From CAYLMG01 sp964493425 (GTDB taxonomy: Bacteria; Planctomycetota; Phycisphaerae; Sedimentisphaerales; Anaerobacaceae), in the NCBI GenBank assembly GCA_964493425.1, contig CAZBMW010000006.1:1-64000 (forward strand): a stretch of DNA of 64,000 nt, read 5' to 3'. Positions 55,301 through 63,570 of the stretch are shown here, piece after piece. The translations under genes were made by a program, and so were the position numbers. A model generated the notes under the pieces. It worked only from the letters and a program-made list of their open reading frames with translations, was not told where the DNA came from and did no database searches. How positions within the stretch are numbered: position 1 is the first letter of the stretch; each line of letters opens with the position of its first letter.

Positions 55301-55844
55301 CATTTCTGGGCTCGCTTTGTTAATTACAGCGATAGTCGGAATCGTAAACATAGTTAGAAGCTGGCCTGGTATGGACACGATTGATAAGATAATAGCTGGT
55401 GCGACTATTATAACGTTTTTGGCATTTGCCGGTGCCGTACGAGCGGGGGCAGCTCCCAAAGCACCACCTCCAACTACGTTTGAAGGAGATGTGTGCAAAC
55501 TACCAGAGTCATATTTCAGCAATGTTATTGTTGATATGCGAAATGCTTCGCCTCGCTCTGGAAGTTCTGTTACAGGAACCCCAAGAAACTTAGTATATTT
55601 CTGGGGAAAAGTAAAAGCTGCAAAACCGGAGTACTTTAGCCCTGATAACTTAAGCGCTATACAAAAAGGTAGAGCTCCGACAGTAAATGCTCAATGGATA
55701 AAATATCATCCACAACATATGAGCTTTAAAGGTTGTAAATTGATCCATCACCATATGGGTCAGTCTACGTATGCGGTTGCAGTGCCTGAGCCGATTCATT
55801 TATCTTGGAGCAAAGTACTTCATCCCATTAAAAAAAGTAAGTAA
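52395..55844 (+). CDS. RHS/YD-repeat polymorphic toxin, 5'-truncated, with LHH-type nuclease tip
   Basis: The product has 1149 residues from GTG 52395, but YD-repeat coding continues in frame back to 52251 (GTRTIYDSTGRVIETQRWSG) with no start, promoter or signal peptide, so the gene has lost its 5' end. Many YD repeats (YEYDKASKQTVVIDP type) fill the first 560 residues. Then a membrane segment and a signal-peptide-like stretch (LCVLLCYTVFFSTIGLEQLA, then QA-AIDYS) sit in mid-chain, followed by more RHS and the core end RARYYNPLTGLFNRMDDFAG, YLYCHNNPVNNIDPSG. The tip has two or three hydrophobic helices and ends in KLIHHHMGQSTYAVAVPEPI, then HLSWSKVLHP, the motif of LHH nucleases of the HNH/Endonuclease VII class. 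Immunity-like genes follow. Confidence 0.82.
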   Translation: MQNIHKQIVGKQTTDWEKDELLSYEKTIYDSTGRVSCSISLDEDGYEWPTSYEYDKASKQTVVIDPCGHDITHIYDSNLDVYRIDSFTLNGTHKTVTTYEGTRRKSITDANDNTTYFTYDALGRVIKTMYPPSKPGDPNTYLYTEYDSLGNKLWESKQTAKTFEQLTAEDIKLYEYDAAGHLTAVTLYEDDIESPAHDGSIITARPRYEYVYDEFSNLIEQWDNIYVQQSSIVDTYARLTKFTYDWLNNQTSRELPDGAKGYKQYDELSRIYYAKDFKGQITGYEYDSQGRLKYKRYYEDQYAYDTNDPAEIVQYYYDNLGRRTQTIDAEGTTYYEYDIEGNLLSVDSPQGTVNYDYSLITNRRLATWTDNTDTQYGYDELGRLSSVELLEVNGSSVSKLTTYEYTSVGSRSKMYLPNNAVTSYAYDSINRLLNITHEKAGPLQLSKYDYELKDDGMRTQLAEDISTGGGRTVGYTYDSLNRVVSESSSATSGVYGAEYTYDIVGNRTERLISANGQCMQTDYVYNDRDQLIKETHINPGTCFYLDGNPVYAYASNGRVSHYRLYGSAENINPFKAYLLGIPLVWSQIFFRAILLMVPIILLLPVFGDIYSRRRKRQIGGEINKLSIFKRILCVLLCYTVFFSTIGLEQLAQAAIDYSNLSTANWGTVNRDIHYYYDENGSCVEKIEAVKDEADPENNFIEKTIYEYNLQNRLSLVKTTTDGVNWDITTYKYNDDGIRVEKNNNGTVTTYLVDSHNHTGFSQVLEEWTDDVLIKTYIIGDDIIGEADNTGVLTYLLYDGQGSVRHHSDSDGDLIAYSGCDTFAYDAYGNRVDPLKDVVNDGLFYTGEMFDCESGQYYLRARYYNPLTGLFNRMDDFAGNYSDPQSLHKYLYCHNNPVNNIDPSGKFIGGISNVVASIAISAVMVNVGLTVYSGIRHKVGALGIAWQVIQNLAVFAVIAGAILLSGPVAVISGLALLITAIVGIVNIVRSWPGMDTIDKIIAGATIITFLAFAGAVRAGAAPKAPPPTTFEGDVCKLPESYFSNVIVDMRNASPRSGSSVTGTPRNLVYFWGKVKAAKPEYFSPDNLSAIQKGRAPTVNAQWIKYHPQHMSFKGCKLIHHHMGQSTYAVAVPEPIHLSWSKVLHPIKKSK

Positions 55845-55978
55845 GGATTGTAATGCCGCGTTACAGGTGTATTATTGAAAGAACTTTGTTTTATTAAATC
55901 TTATGGATTTGACTTTACTAATATAAGTAAAATTTTATATTATTGGCCTATCAAAAAGGTCTTTTAGGAGATTATTTT

Positions 55979-56536
55979 ATGTTGACTCCTAAGGAATTTA
56001 TAAAACTTTGGTCGGTTAAAAAAGAGAAACTGATTAAATACCCCACTGAAATAGTTGAAAAGTTATCTATTCCGGAAGACTCAAAGCTTTTTCTTATAGA
56101 AGCAGGATTGCCTAGCAGTGCAGCTCCATTTTTATCATTTGGTCCTGTATCGGTGGAAAAACCTCTTATTTCAGCTTCAAGACTTTGGGGCTTGCCTGAG
56201 AGTTTCTCATGCTATCGAGTGATAGGGTCTACGGGTTTCGGTGATTCGATATGTATCGACGAATCAGAAAATGGAATAATTATTTACCTTGACCACGAAG
56301 TAGGTTTTAAAAAGATATTTATTAATTCATCTGTTATGAAACTCGCTGAATCACTGTTGGCATATAGGCATTTTGTTGAAAGAACAATCAAAGAGAGAGG
56401 ACAAGATGCTTACTTAGAATTTGATATACCTATTGATCTTAGAAAATGGATCATCAATGAAATGAGAAAAATCGATATATTAGCTGTGAATGAAGGTTGT
56501 TTTTGGAAGAATGAGTTGAATGTTTTAAAGGTTTGA
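55979..56536 (+). CDS. SUKH-4-like immunity protein
   Basis: Start at ATG 55979 with AGGAG upstream gives 185 residues. The pattern LTPKEFIKLWS, YPTEIVEKLSIPEDSKLFLI, EAGLPSSAAPFLSF, YRVIGSTGFGDSICIDES, IIIYLDHEV fits the SUKH-4 clade of SMI1/KNR4-like immunity proteins, common cognates of nuclease-tipped RHS and CdiA toxins. It follows the RHS gene by 134 bases and is the first candidate for neutralising its LHH tip. Confidence 0.7.
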   Translation: MLTPKEFIKLWSVKKEKLIKYPTEIVEKLSIPEDSKLFLIEAGLPSSAAPFLSFGPVSVEKPLISASRLWGLPESFSCYRVIGSTGFGDSICIDESENGIIIYLDHEVGFKKIFINSSVMKLAESLLAYRHFVERTIKERGQDAYLEFDIPIDLRKWIINEMRKIDILAVNEGCFWKNELNVLKV

Positions 56537-56569
56537 TTTTTCTAGAGATTGCTTAAATCAAGGTGCGAT

Positions 56570-56680
56570 ATGAAAGCAGAACGTGAATTATTGAAGGTTC
56601 TTGACAGAATAGAGAAGGGAATAGAAAATAAAACTTTGAAACCTTATGGAAGTAAAGATGTGTGGATTGGAGATAAATAG
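56570..56680 (+). CDS. Small ORF, 36 aa, between the two immunity genes
   Basis: ATG 56570 has AAGGTG at good spacing. It encodes a charged helical peptide (KAERELLKVLDRIEKGIENK, then TLKPYGSKDVWIG). The stop is one base before the next start, so translation would be coupled to the Imm11-like gene. It may be a remnant of a larger gene or a real antitoxin-like peptide. The family is not recognised. Confidence 0.4.
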   Translation: MKAERELLKVLDRIEKGIENKTLKPYGSKDVWIGDK

Positions 56681-56681
56681 A

Positions 56682-57329
56682 ATGCCTTACCATGAGATTA
56701 TATACGATTCGGATTATACGAATGAGCAGACGATAGAAGATTGTAAGACAGAGACCGAAGATGTTGACATAACACTTCCCTGGAAGGAAATACCGAACTA
56801 CAAAGAAAAGATATTTGATATAACTTTATTTTGGCAGGGAAAGAAATTCAGAGGTAAAATACCTGAATTTGTAAAACTTTATATAAGAAAAGGCGATGAA
56901 AATTTGCCACAGGCTTCTTTACTCGCAAATCCAATATCGTGGTTAATATTTTCTCAAAGACTTTTGGATTTTTGGTGGTCTTTGATAAAAGATGATGTCC
57001 AGGTATTTGATGCACCCGTATATCTGAAAAGCGGAAAAAAGGTCAAAGGTTATAAAATAATAAATCCTATTCGTGTCATAGATTGCTTAGATATTGAAAA
57101 ATCTCATGTTGATTGGAATGAGGATGGAACGATATCCTTCGCGAATAATATACACATAAAAGAGGATAAGGTTGGAAATCATCACATTTTCAGATTAAGA
57201 GGTTATAAGTATTGTGTAATAGTTAGCGACAAACTAGCTAAAAGTCTAAAAGGTAATAATTTCAAGGGGATTGCATTTATTAGATTGAGAAATTCATCTA
57301 AAAATACTAATGTCAATGCTGTAAAGTAA
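56682..57329 (+). CDS. Imm11-like (DUF1629) immunity protein
   Basis: Start at ATG 56682 with GGAGA upstream gives 215 residues; an alternative at 56646 lies inside the small ORF. The C-terminal half follows the Imm11 pattern: INPIRVIDCLDIEKSHVDWN, a central GNHHIFRLRGYKYCVIVSD, then LAKSLKGNNFKGIAFIRL. Imm11 proteins protect against several polymorphic toxins. There is no matching second toxin in the window, so it may be an orphan immunity gene. Confidence 0.7.
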   Translation: MPYHEIIYDSDYTNEQTIEDCKTETEDVDITLPWKEIPNYKEKIFDITLFWQGKKFRGKIPEFVKLYIRKGDENLPQASLLANPISWLIFSQRLLDFWWSLIKDDVQVFDAPVYLKSGKKVKGYKIINPIRVIDCLDIEKSHVDWNEDGTISFANNIHIKEDKVGNHHIFRLRGYKYCVIVSDKLAKSLKGNNFKGIAFIRLRNSSKNTNVNAVK

Positions 57330-57530
57330 TAAATTACCGAATCAAGCTAGTTGAAACAGAACTCATCAAAAAAACTATGTTCTTTGACAATTAAATAATA
57401 CATTAAATTGGGTGGGATTGTTTGTGCTGCCTACTGCTCGGATACTGTTTTTTGTAGCCTATCGGCTACTTACTTTATGTTTCCTCGTCGCGGCCTCCGG
57501 CAGCACTTCACAAAATTGTGTTTTACATTT

Positions 57531-57733
57531 GTCGAGAGAACTCTACAAATCAACTATTTTTTTGCAAAACAAAGCCAATTTTAAAAACACTCCAATTTGC
57601 ATAAGTGTCTGTAAAACAAGCGGTTATGGCAAATTTAGGCTTTGGGATAGCCGGAAAAACAAAGCCAAACAAAGCCAATTCAAAGCCAATTTTAGCCTAA
57701 AATTGGCTTTGTTTTTCCCGATATTGGCTTTGG
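57531..57733 (+). repeat. Dispersed leader repeat, copy C (3' module only)
   Basis: A 203-base module aligned without gaps to 27841-28043: the ends are nearly identical and the middle 60 bases differ most. It contains the AAAGCCAATT units and a 15-bp inverted repeat with a one-base loop, CAAAGCCAATTTTAG (57681-57695) and CTAAAATTGGCTTTG (57697-57711). A weak trace of the upstream block (TCGCGGCCTCCGGCA) lies at 57488-57502. The promoter and hairpin part seen in copies A and B is absent. The RHS fragment begins 27 bases downstream. Confidence 0.85.
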
Positions 57734-57759
57734 TTAATAACGTGTTCTTTGAGAACGAA

Positions 57760-58368
57760 ATGTCGAATCCTATTTTTGAAGATATTTATTTTGGAAAAAG
57801 GAAACGACAAATCGGGGGCGGCATAAATAAATTGAGTCTTTTCAAACGTATTTTATGTGTTGTGCTCCGCTATACGGTCTTTTTCAGCTCGATAGGCTTT
57901 GAGCAGTTGGCGCAGGCTGCAATCGATTACAGCGAGCTATCGACGGCCAACTGGGGCACGGTTAACAGAGACATTCACTATTATTATGACGAGAACGGTT
58001 CCTGCGTCAAAAGGATTGAAGCTGTAAAGGACGAGGCTGACCCTGATAGTAACTTTATAGAAAAAACGGTTTATGAATACAACCTGCAGAACCGTTTGTC
58101 ACTTGTTAAGACTACGACGGACGGCGTCAACTGGGATATAACGATGTATAAGTATAATGACGATGGTATAAGGATCGAGAAAAATGACAACGGCACTATC
58201 ACTACATATCTGGTCGATTCGCATAATCATACAGGTTTCGCTCAGGTTCTCGAGGAATGGGATACGACTTCAACGCCGACACTTACAAAGACTTACATCA
58301 TCGGCGATGATGTTATTGGCCAAGCCGACGACGACATAACCTTCTGTGCATTGAAAAGGTTTATATAG
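57760..58368 (+). pseudogene. RHS gene fragment
   Basis: ATG 57760 opens a frame of 202 codons that duplicates the middle of the large RHS gene (54212-54762): a basic head (GKRKRQIGGGINKLSLFKR), a signal-peptide-like stretch ending in QLAQA-AIDYS, then TANWGTVNRDIHYYYDENGS and YD-repeat sequence up to TYIIGDDVIGQADDD. It then breaks off (FCALKRFI) without RHS core end or toxin tip. Copy C of the leader repeat is directly upstream. It is best read as a recombination remnant, though it could donate sequence to the RHS gene. Confidence 0.75.
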
Positions 58369-58844
58369 CGATATAAACTTTTAAAAGCCTATTTGTGATA
58401 TCTTATGAATAATCAACCTGTAGAATTATTATCCAAATGTCCCTATACTGCCTAAATTATGCATTTATTTTATAAATATGATTATTTTTGAAAGATTTTA
58501 TGTAAAATGTACTTTTGTGGTGTTCTGCAGATACAGAAAGCAGTAGAATATTGCGACTCTGGATTTACTTAGAATTTAGAGTAAAAGGAATCAGGCATTG
58601 CAGAAGGTGGGGATACGTGCATATCTGTTTGGGGTATGGGGAGGTTGGGATGGGGGCGTCTATCGAATTTTTGATACAAGTATTTGTTCCTTCTTTTTTA
58701 AGTATTTTATCCTTCAATTAATCACAACTATTTTTCCTCACGGACCTCCGGTACTTAGAATTGACCGCGATTTTATTATAAAGGATTATAAACGTGTGAA
58801 AATATTAAAAATATATCTTACGATATTTCGTAAGGAGAAAAAAA
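58369..58844. other. Intergenic region without a recognised feature
   Basis: No credible ORF, hairpin with T-run or consensus promoter is seen. The A+T-rich end (58790-58844) supplies AAGGAG before the next gene. Short open frames at 58515-58721 and 58598-59020 lack ribosome-binding sites and recognisable content. Confidence 0.4.
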
Positions 58845-61800
58845 ATGAAGAAAGTGATATTGTATTTGGTAAGGAAAAGAAACATATTCATTCTCATGCT
58901 GACAGTGGCGGGAATGCTCATGTCTATGGCAGACCAGGCGCAAGCTGCCGAGTATTATACCTGGCCGTCATACAGTCCCACGCTCGCATACGACTACTAC
59001 GACGAGTATGGAGAAATTAGTCAACCGACCCAGGTATGTCCTGATGGTGTAACAGGCGTAGCAGGGACGTATATCGACGGATGGTGGTGTTTCCGCTGGG
59101 GCAGCAATAAAAATTCGTTAGTGACCGAGGACGCATGGATTCCGATGCTCGAACGCTTTAATGAAGATTTCGCCTACATCACCGACGTGATGCGCTGGCC
59201 GCGGGATTCCCGAGCTCTTAACGGCTATTACAGCACTATCTATCTTTACGGCTCCGGTCTTAGCACCGACAGCGCCGGCCCCTGGGACACCGGCGGTTGG
59301 CAAAGCTCAGCGGGAGGCTACCCGATGGTTCTCGCCTCCTATTATCCGGTGTATTGTTTTGACCCAGCTTGTGATTATAGTGACAAGGAGGCTCAACAGG
59401 GCGCCATGATTCATGAAGGGATTCACTGCATTTTGGCCAGTATGCCGGGCTGCAACAATTCCTGCTGGTTCCATGAAGGCGGTAACACCTGGCTGCAGGG
59501 GACAATGGAAGCGCAGCGTGCAGGAGACTTTAGCAGCATTGGCTGGTTGAGTGCCGGTGCGGCTATCGCACCATTTATGCCCATCGAGTGCTATTCCGGC
59601 TGGCTGCAGGATGGTTCCTTTGGCGGTCCCTGTGCCGAAGGAGAGGTTAATAGGTGGGAGGGCAGTCAGCAAATTTGCACCTGGCGGAATTTGCTGGGCG
59701 GAACACAGTATGGCGAGTGTTTCCCGCACGCCTTGGAAATCATGCTTGGACCAAAAAGCGTTGCCTGGATCTGGCGTTATTGCAGCCAGAGTGGTCGAGT
59801 CTTACAGGATATGGCCCAAGTATCCGGCGGTTTGGGTGATACGCAGATGCGTCGCCTTATCAAGGAGTATCGTGCACGTCAGGCCTTCTGTGACTTCGGT
59901 CAATGGTCTTATGCTTTCAGACAACTGTTAAACGACTTCTGGAATGTAGCTATCGAGGAAGAATGGAGTCCCTATTGGATTGATGTCGACGTCTGGTATG
60001 CAACCTGTTATGTTGATACCGCACAGAACGGAAGCGTTCTTACTCCGGAAGATCGCACATTGCCCGGTTGGAGCGGCGCCAACCAGATTCCGCTGACCGT
60101 CGATTCTGGTGCGTCAGAGGCCTCTGTGACCTTTAATCCCATCGGCAGTAATATGAGCTGCCAACTAACCTATCGTAAAACAAGCGGAGAAGTCGTCTAT
60201 GGCCCACCGGTCAGCAGCGGAACATGCAGTATCCCCCTGGATGACGTGATGAACAACGTCATTGTCGCTGTAATCTGCAATACGAATTACACTTACACAG
60301 GAGTAAGTATACTGTCGACTAAGTATGATTACACTATCACGATGGGCACCGGTATCACTGGCAAAGCCAATATCAACACCCAATGGTATGCTTACAGCCC
60401 ATCCAGTTATACCATCACCGCTTCAGCCACCGGCAACGGGACAATCAGCCCTTCCGGTAATGTAGTGGTCAGCACGGGCGCAAATCAGAGCTTTACCATG
60501 GATGCCGATTCCGGATATGAGGTTGAGGATGTCGTAATAAACGGACTCAGTGTAGGCGTCCTGGACAGCTACACCTTTACGAATGTGCATGGAGATCACA
60601 CCATTTCTGTGACATTCTCTGGTGGTGGTGGAGATACAGATCCTCCGACGCCGAATCCTGCGACCTGGGCGACGCAGCCTTACGCGACCGGAACGGATAG
60701 TATTGCAATGGTAGCCACTACCGGCTACGATGCCAGCGGTACAGTCGAATATTACTTTGACGAGACCAGCGGCAATTCCGGCGGCAGTGACAGCGGATGG
60801 CAGTCAAGCCCGAGTTATACAGATACAGGGCTTTCTGCAGACACGCAATATACTTATACCGTCCAGATGCGTGATGCCTATGAGAATACCGGCACAGCAT
60901 CATCAGCGGCAAGTGCAACGACCCAATCCGGTGGAGGCGGCGGTACGACGACCTACACATTCTCAGGTATTACGCAGTCGAATACCGAATATAATGCTTA
61001 TGCCTGTGATGTGGATGTATTCCCGTTTGCCGGCAGCTCATCGAACAGAAACACGCAGGTAGAAGCAACCGACACACAATATGTCAATATTTCTGCCGAT
61101 AATACATCAGAATGGTCAACAGCTGACCCGGGCAGAAACGATGAGATATTCCTCTGGGTGGAGATGACTATTAACGAAACACCAAGCAGTATAAGCCAGA
61201 TTGACTTGACCTTCAACGGCAATACAGATGGTTGGGGTTCTACGACCCACAGAATTTATGTTATGACCGCAGGCGGCACGTGGTATCAGAGTTCTGCGTG
61301 GACTCAGGTGGGCAGCGATATGAGTATTCAGCCTGACGTCGATACCTCTATGACACGTTCGATTACATCTAATATCAGCAATTACATTGACAGTAGCGGC
61401 AAGATTATATGGGGTGTTTATGAAACAAGGTCGTCAGAAGACATGCGCATCAACTATCTGGAAATGGTGGTTACCAGCAGCGGCGGTGGAGGAGAAGATA
61501 CCGACCCTCCCACACCCAATCCGGCGACCTGGGCAACCGAGCCTTATGCGACCAGCAGCTCGGCTATTGCCATGGTAGCTACAACCGGTTCGGATGCCAG
61601 CGGGACAGTCGAATACTACTTCGACGAGACCAGCGGCAATTCCGGCGGCTCAGATTCCGGCTGGCAGAGCAGCTCGAGTTATACCGACACGGGTCTTTCT
61701 GCGAGCACGCAATACACCTATACTGTCCAGATGCGTGACGCCTATCAAAATATAGGTACGGCGTCGTCAGCGGCAAGTGCTACCACCGAGGAAGAAGGCG

Positions 61801-62231
61801 GCGAGGAAACGAATCTGGCTTTGGATGCCGATGTTTCCACCTCGTATGTCTCTTCCTGGGAGACGCTTGAAGCGGTGAACGACGGATATGAGCCGTCAAG
61901 CTCGAGTGACTATACACACGGAGCTTACGGTAACTGGCGCGGTTCTGACTATTATGATACCTGGAACTACGTCCAGTACGATTTCGACCAGGAATACCAG
62001 ATAAATTCGACCTCTGTGTACTGGTGGGATGACGGCTACGGCATTGAGCAGCCATACGATGCCTATATTATGTATCTTGACGGTGACACATGGGTTGAAG
62101 CGGGTGATATAGGAGTATCGCTTGACCAGTGGAATACACTTAATATGAATGTCACTACCGATGGTATTCGTGTCTATATGATAAGCACTATGGCGACAGG
62201 CATTCTCGAGTGGCAGGTCTGGGGAGAATGA
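58845..62231 (+). CDS. Large secreted zinc-peptidase-like protein with repeated beta domains
   Basis: The product has 1128 residues with AAGGAG before the ATG and a signal peptide ending in AQAA (about residue 35). The N-terminal 400 residues form a peptidase-like domain with His190-Glu191-x-x-His194 (MIHEGIHCIL) and WFHEGGNTW (His210, Glu211), consistent with a gluzincin zinc site. After it come a bacterial repeat domain (ITASATGNGTISPSG, about 525-585), an Fn3-like domain (PPTPNPATWATQPYATGTDS, about 597-690), a unique beta domain (700-880), a near-exact second copy of the Fn3-like domain (885-980) and a C-terminal discoidin-like domain (ETNLALDADVSTSYVSSWET). It is probably a surface or secreted enzyme that binds glycans. 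Peptidase activity is unproven. Confidence 0.75.
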   Translation: MKKVILYLVRKRNIFILMLTVAGMLMSMADQAQAAEYYTWPSYSPTLAYDYYDEYGEISQPTQVCPDGVTGVAGTYIDGWWCFRWGSNKNSLVTEDAWIPMLERFNEDFAYITDVMRWPRDSRALNGYYSTIYLYGSGLSTDSAGPWDTGGWQSSAGGYPMVLASYYPVYCFDPACDYSDKEAQQGAMIHEGIHCILASMPGCNNSCWFHEGGNTWLQGTMEAQRAGDFSSIGWLSAGAAIAPFMPIECYSGWLQDGSFGGPCAEGEVNRWEGSQQICTWRNLLGGTQYGECFPHALEIMLGPKSVAWIWRYCSQSGRVLQDMAQVSGGLGDTQMRRLIKEYRARQAFCDFGQWSYAFRQLLNDFWNVAIEEEWSPYWIDVDVWYATCYVDTAQNGSVLTPEDRTLPGWSGANQIPLTVDSGASEASVTFNPIGSNMSCQLTYRKTSGEVVYGPPVSSGTCSIPLDDVMNNVIVAVICNTNYTYTGVSILSTKYDYTITMGTGITGKANINTQWYAYSPSSYTITASATGNGTISPSGNVVVSTGANQSFTMDADSGYEVEDVVINGLSVGVLDSYTFTNVHGDHTISVTFSGGGGDTDPPTPNPATWATQPYATGTDSIAMVATTGYDASGTVEYYFDETSGNSGGSDSGWQSSPSYTDTGLSADTQYTYTVQMRDAYENTGTASSAASATTQSGGGGGTTTYTFSGITQSNTEYNAYACDVDVFPFAGSSSNRNTQVEATDTQYVNISADNTSEWSTADPGRNDEIFLWVEMTINETPSSISQIDLTFNGNTDGWGSTTHRIYVMTAGGTWYQSSAWTQVGSDMSIQPDVDTSMTRSITSNISNYIDSSGKIIWGVYETRSSEDMRINYLEMVVTSSGGGGEDTDPPTPNPATWATEPYATSSSAIAMVATTGSDASGTVEYYFDETSGNSGGSDSGWQSSSSYTDTGLSASTQYTYTVQMRDAYQNIGTASSAASATTEEEGGEETNLALDADVSTSYVSSWETLEAVNDGYEPSSSSDYTHGAYGNWRGSDYYDTWNYVQYDFDQEYQINSTSVYWWDDGYGIEQPYDAYIMYLDGDTWVEAGDIGVSLDQWNTLNMNVTTDGIRVYMISTMATGILEWQVWGE

Positions 62232-62286
62232 TAATCGTGTTGTCTTAGTGTGAGTATGTAATGTTTGACCTGCTTATGCAGGACTT

Positions 62287-62321
62287 AACAGCGGCGGCTT
62301 TTTTAGGCCGCCGCTGTTTTA
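62287..62321. terminator. Bidirectional terminator between convergent genes
   Basis: AACAGCGGCGGC (62287-62298) pairs with GCCGCCGCTGTT (62307-62318), a perfect 12-bp stem with an 8-base T-rich loop, followed by TTTT on the plus strand. It lies between the secreted protein gene and the isocitrate dehydrogenase gene, which converge. Confidence 0.88.
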
Positions 62322-62329
62322 TACAATGA

Positions 62330-63415
62330 TTAGTTACTGTTTTTGATTTTTTCGATGATGGCGTCTGCCATCTGGCTTGTGCCGACGGCGGTTGGGTCGT
62401 TTCGGTCTTCTTTCAAATCATAAGTTACATTTTTGCCCTCGGCAATCACCACAGCTACTGCATTTTCTAATTTGTCGGCTTCTTTCAGGTTGCCGGTATG
62501 TTTGAGCAGCATCACGCCACTTAGTATCAAGGCTGTCGGATTCACTTTATTCAGGCCTTTATATTTAGGTGCGCTGCCGTGCGTTGCCTCGAATATGGCA
62601 CCGGACTCACCGATATTCGCGCCCGGAGCGACGCCAAGTCCGCCGACCAAGCCGGCGCAGAGGTCGCTTAGTATGTCGCCATACAGATTCGGCAAAACGA
62701 GGACGTCGTAAAGCTCCGGCTTTTGTATGAGCTGCATACACATATTGTCAACGATTCGGTCTTCAAATTCGATATCGCTGTACTCTTTGGCGACTTCGCG
62801 GCTGACATCGAGGAACAGGCCGTCGGAGTATTTCATAATGTTTGCCTTGTGGACGCTTGTAACTTTTTTGCGGCCGTACTTTCTAGCATATTCGAAAGCA
62901 AACTTTACAATTCTCCTGGATGCAAAGACTGAAATTGGCTTTATGGTAATGCCTGAGTCCTCTCTGATTTTTCTGTCGCTGTGGGAATTTATCCAGTTGA
63001 TGATTTCAGCGGTGCTGTCCTTTGCCTTTTCAAATTCTACGCCTGCGTAGCAATCCTCGGTGTTTTCCCGCACGACCACGAGGTCAATATTTGTGTATTT
63101 GCTGCGGACGCCCGGATAGCTTTTACAGGGTCGAAGGCAGGCGTATAAATCGAATATCTGGCGCATATGGACGTTCAGACTTCTGTATCCTGTGCCGACG
63201 GGTGTGGTAATGGGAGCTTTGAGTGCGATTCTGTTTCTGTTTATAGAGTCGATGGTGCGCTGCGGCAGAGGTGTACCTTCCTTTTTCATTATCTCTGTGC
63301 CGGCATCGACTATATCCCATTTAAAATCAACCCCTGTTGCATCGATGCATCTCTTTGCGGCTTCTGCCAGCTCCGGGCCTACGCCGTCGCCTGTAATCAA
63401 CGTTACATCGGTCAT
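62330..63415 (-). CDS. NAD-dependent isocitrate dehydrogenase (isocitrate/isopropylmalate dehydrogenase family)
   Basis: The product has 361 residues with GAGGAC before the ATG. Family motifs: TLITGDGVGPEL, substrate loop NVHMRQIFDLYACLRP, VVRENTEDCYAGVEF (typical of isocitrate rather than isopropylmalate enzymes), the metal-binding NLYGDILSDLCAGLVGG and the cofactor region EATHGSAPKYKG. It oxidises isocitrate to 2-oxoglutarate in the TCA cycle or for glutamate synthesis. Homoisocitrate or tartrate dehydrogenase cannot be fully excluded without alignment. It is a single gene. Confidence 0.9.
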   Translation of the reverse strand: MTDVTLITGDGVGPELAEAAKRCIDATGVDFKWDIVDAGTEIMKKEGTPLPQRTIDSINRNRIALKAPITTPVGTGYRSLNVHMRQIFDLYACLRPCKSYPGVRSKYTNIDLVVVRENTEDCYAGVEFEKAKDSTAEIINWINSHSDRKIREDSGITIKPISVFASRRIVKFAFEYARKYGRKKVTSVHKANIMKYSDGLFLDVSREVAKEYSDIEFEDRIVDNMCMQLIQKPELYDVLVLPNLYGDILSDLCAGLVGGLGVAPGANIGESGAIFEATHGSAPKYKGLNKVNPTALILSGVMLLKHTGNLKEADKLENAVAVVIAEGKNVTYDLKEDRNDPTAVGTSQMADAIIEKIKNSN

Positions 63416-63570
63416 TTTAAGTCCTCAAAGAATCAGCCTAAAAATTTGAAACAGTAATACTAACTATAAAAGCCGAAGATGTCAAATCGGGAATTCCAAG
63501 AGCTTCAAATTTTAGGTTTATATCCTGTTGGAACCGCCTTATAATTTTCAGAGGAACCAAAGGAGCTCGA

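Noticed and set aside
58515..59020. Short ORFs before the large secreted protein
   Set aside because: No ribosome-binding sites, and the second overlaps the well-supported start and signal peptide of the gene at 58845.
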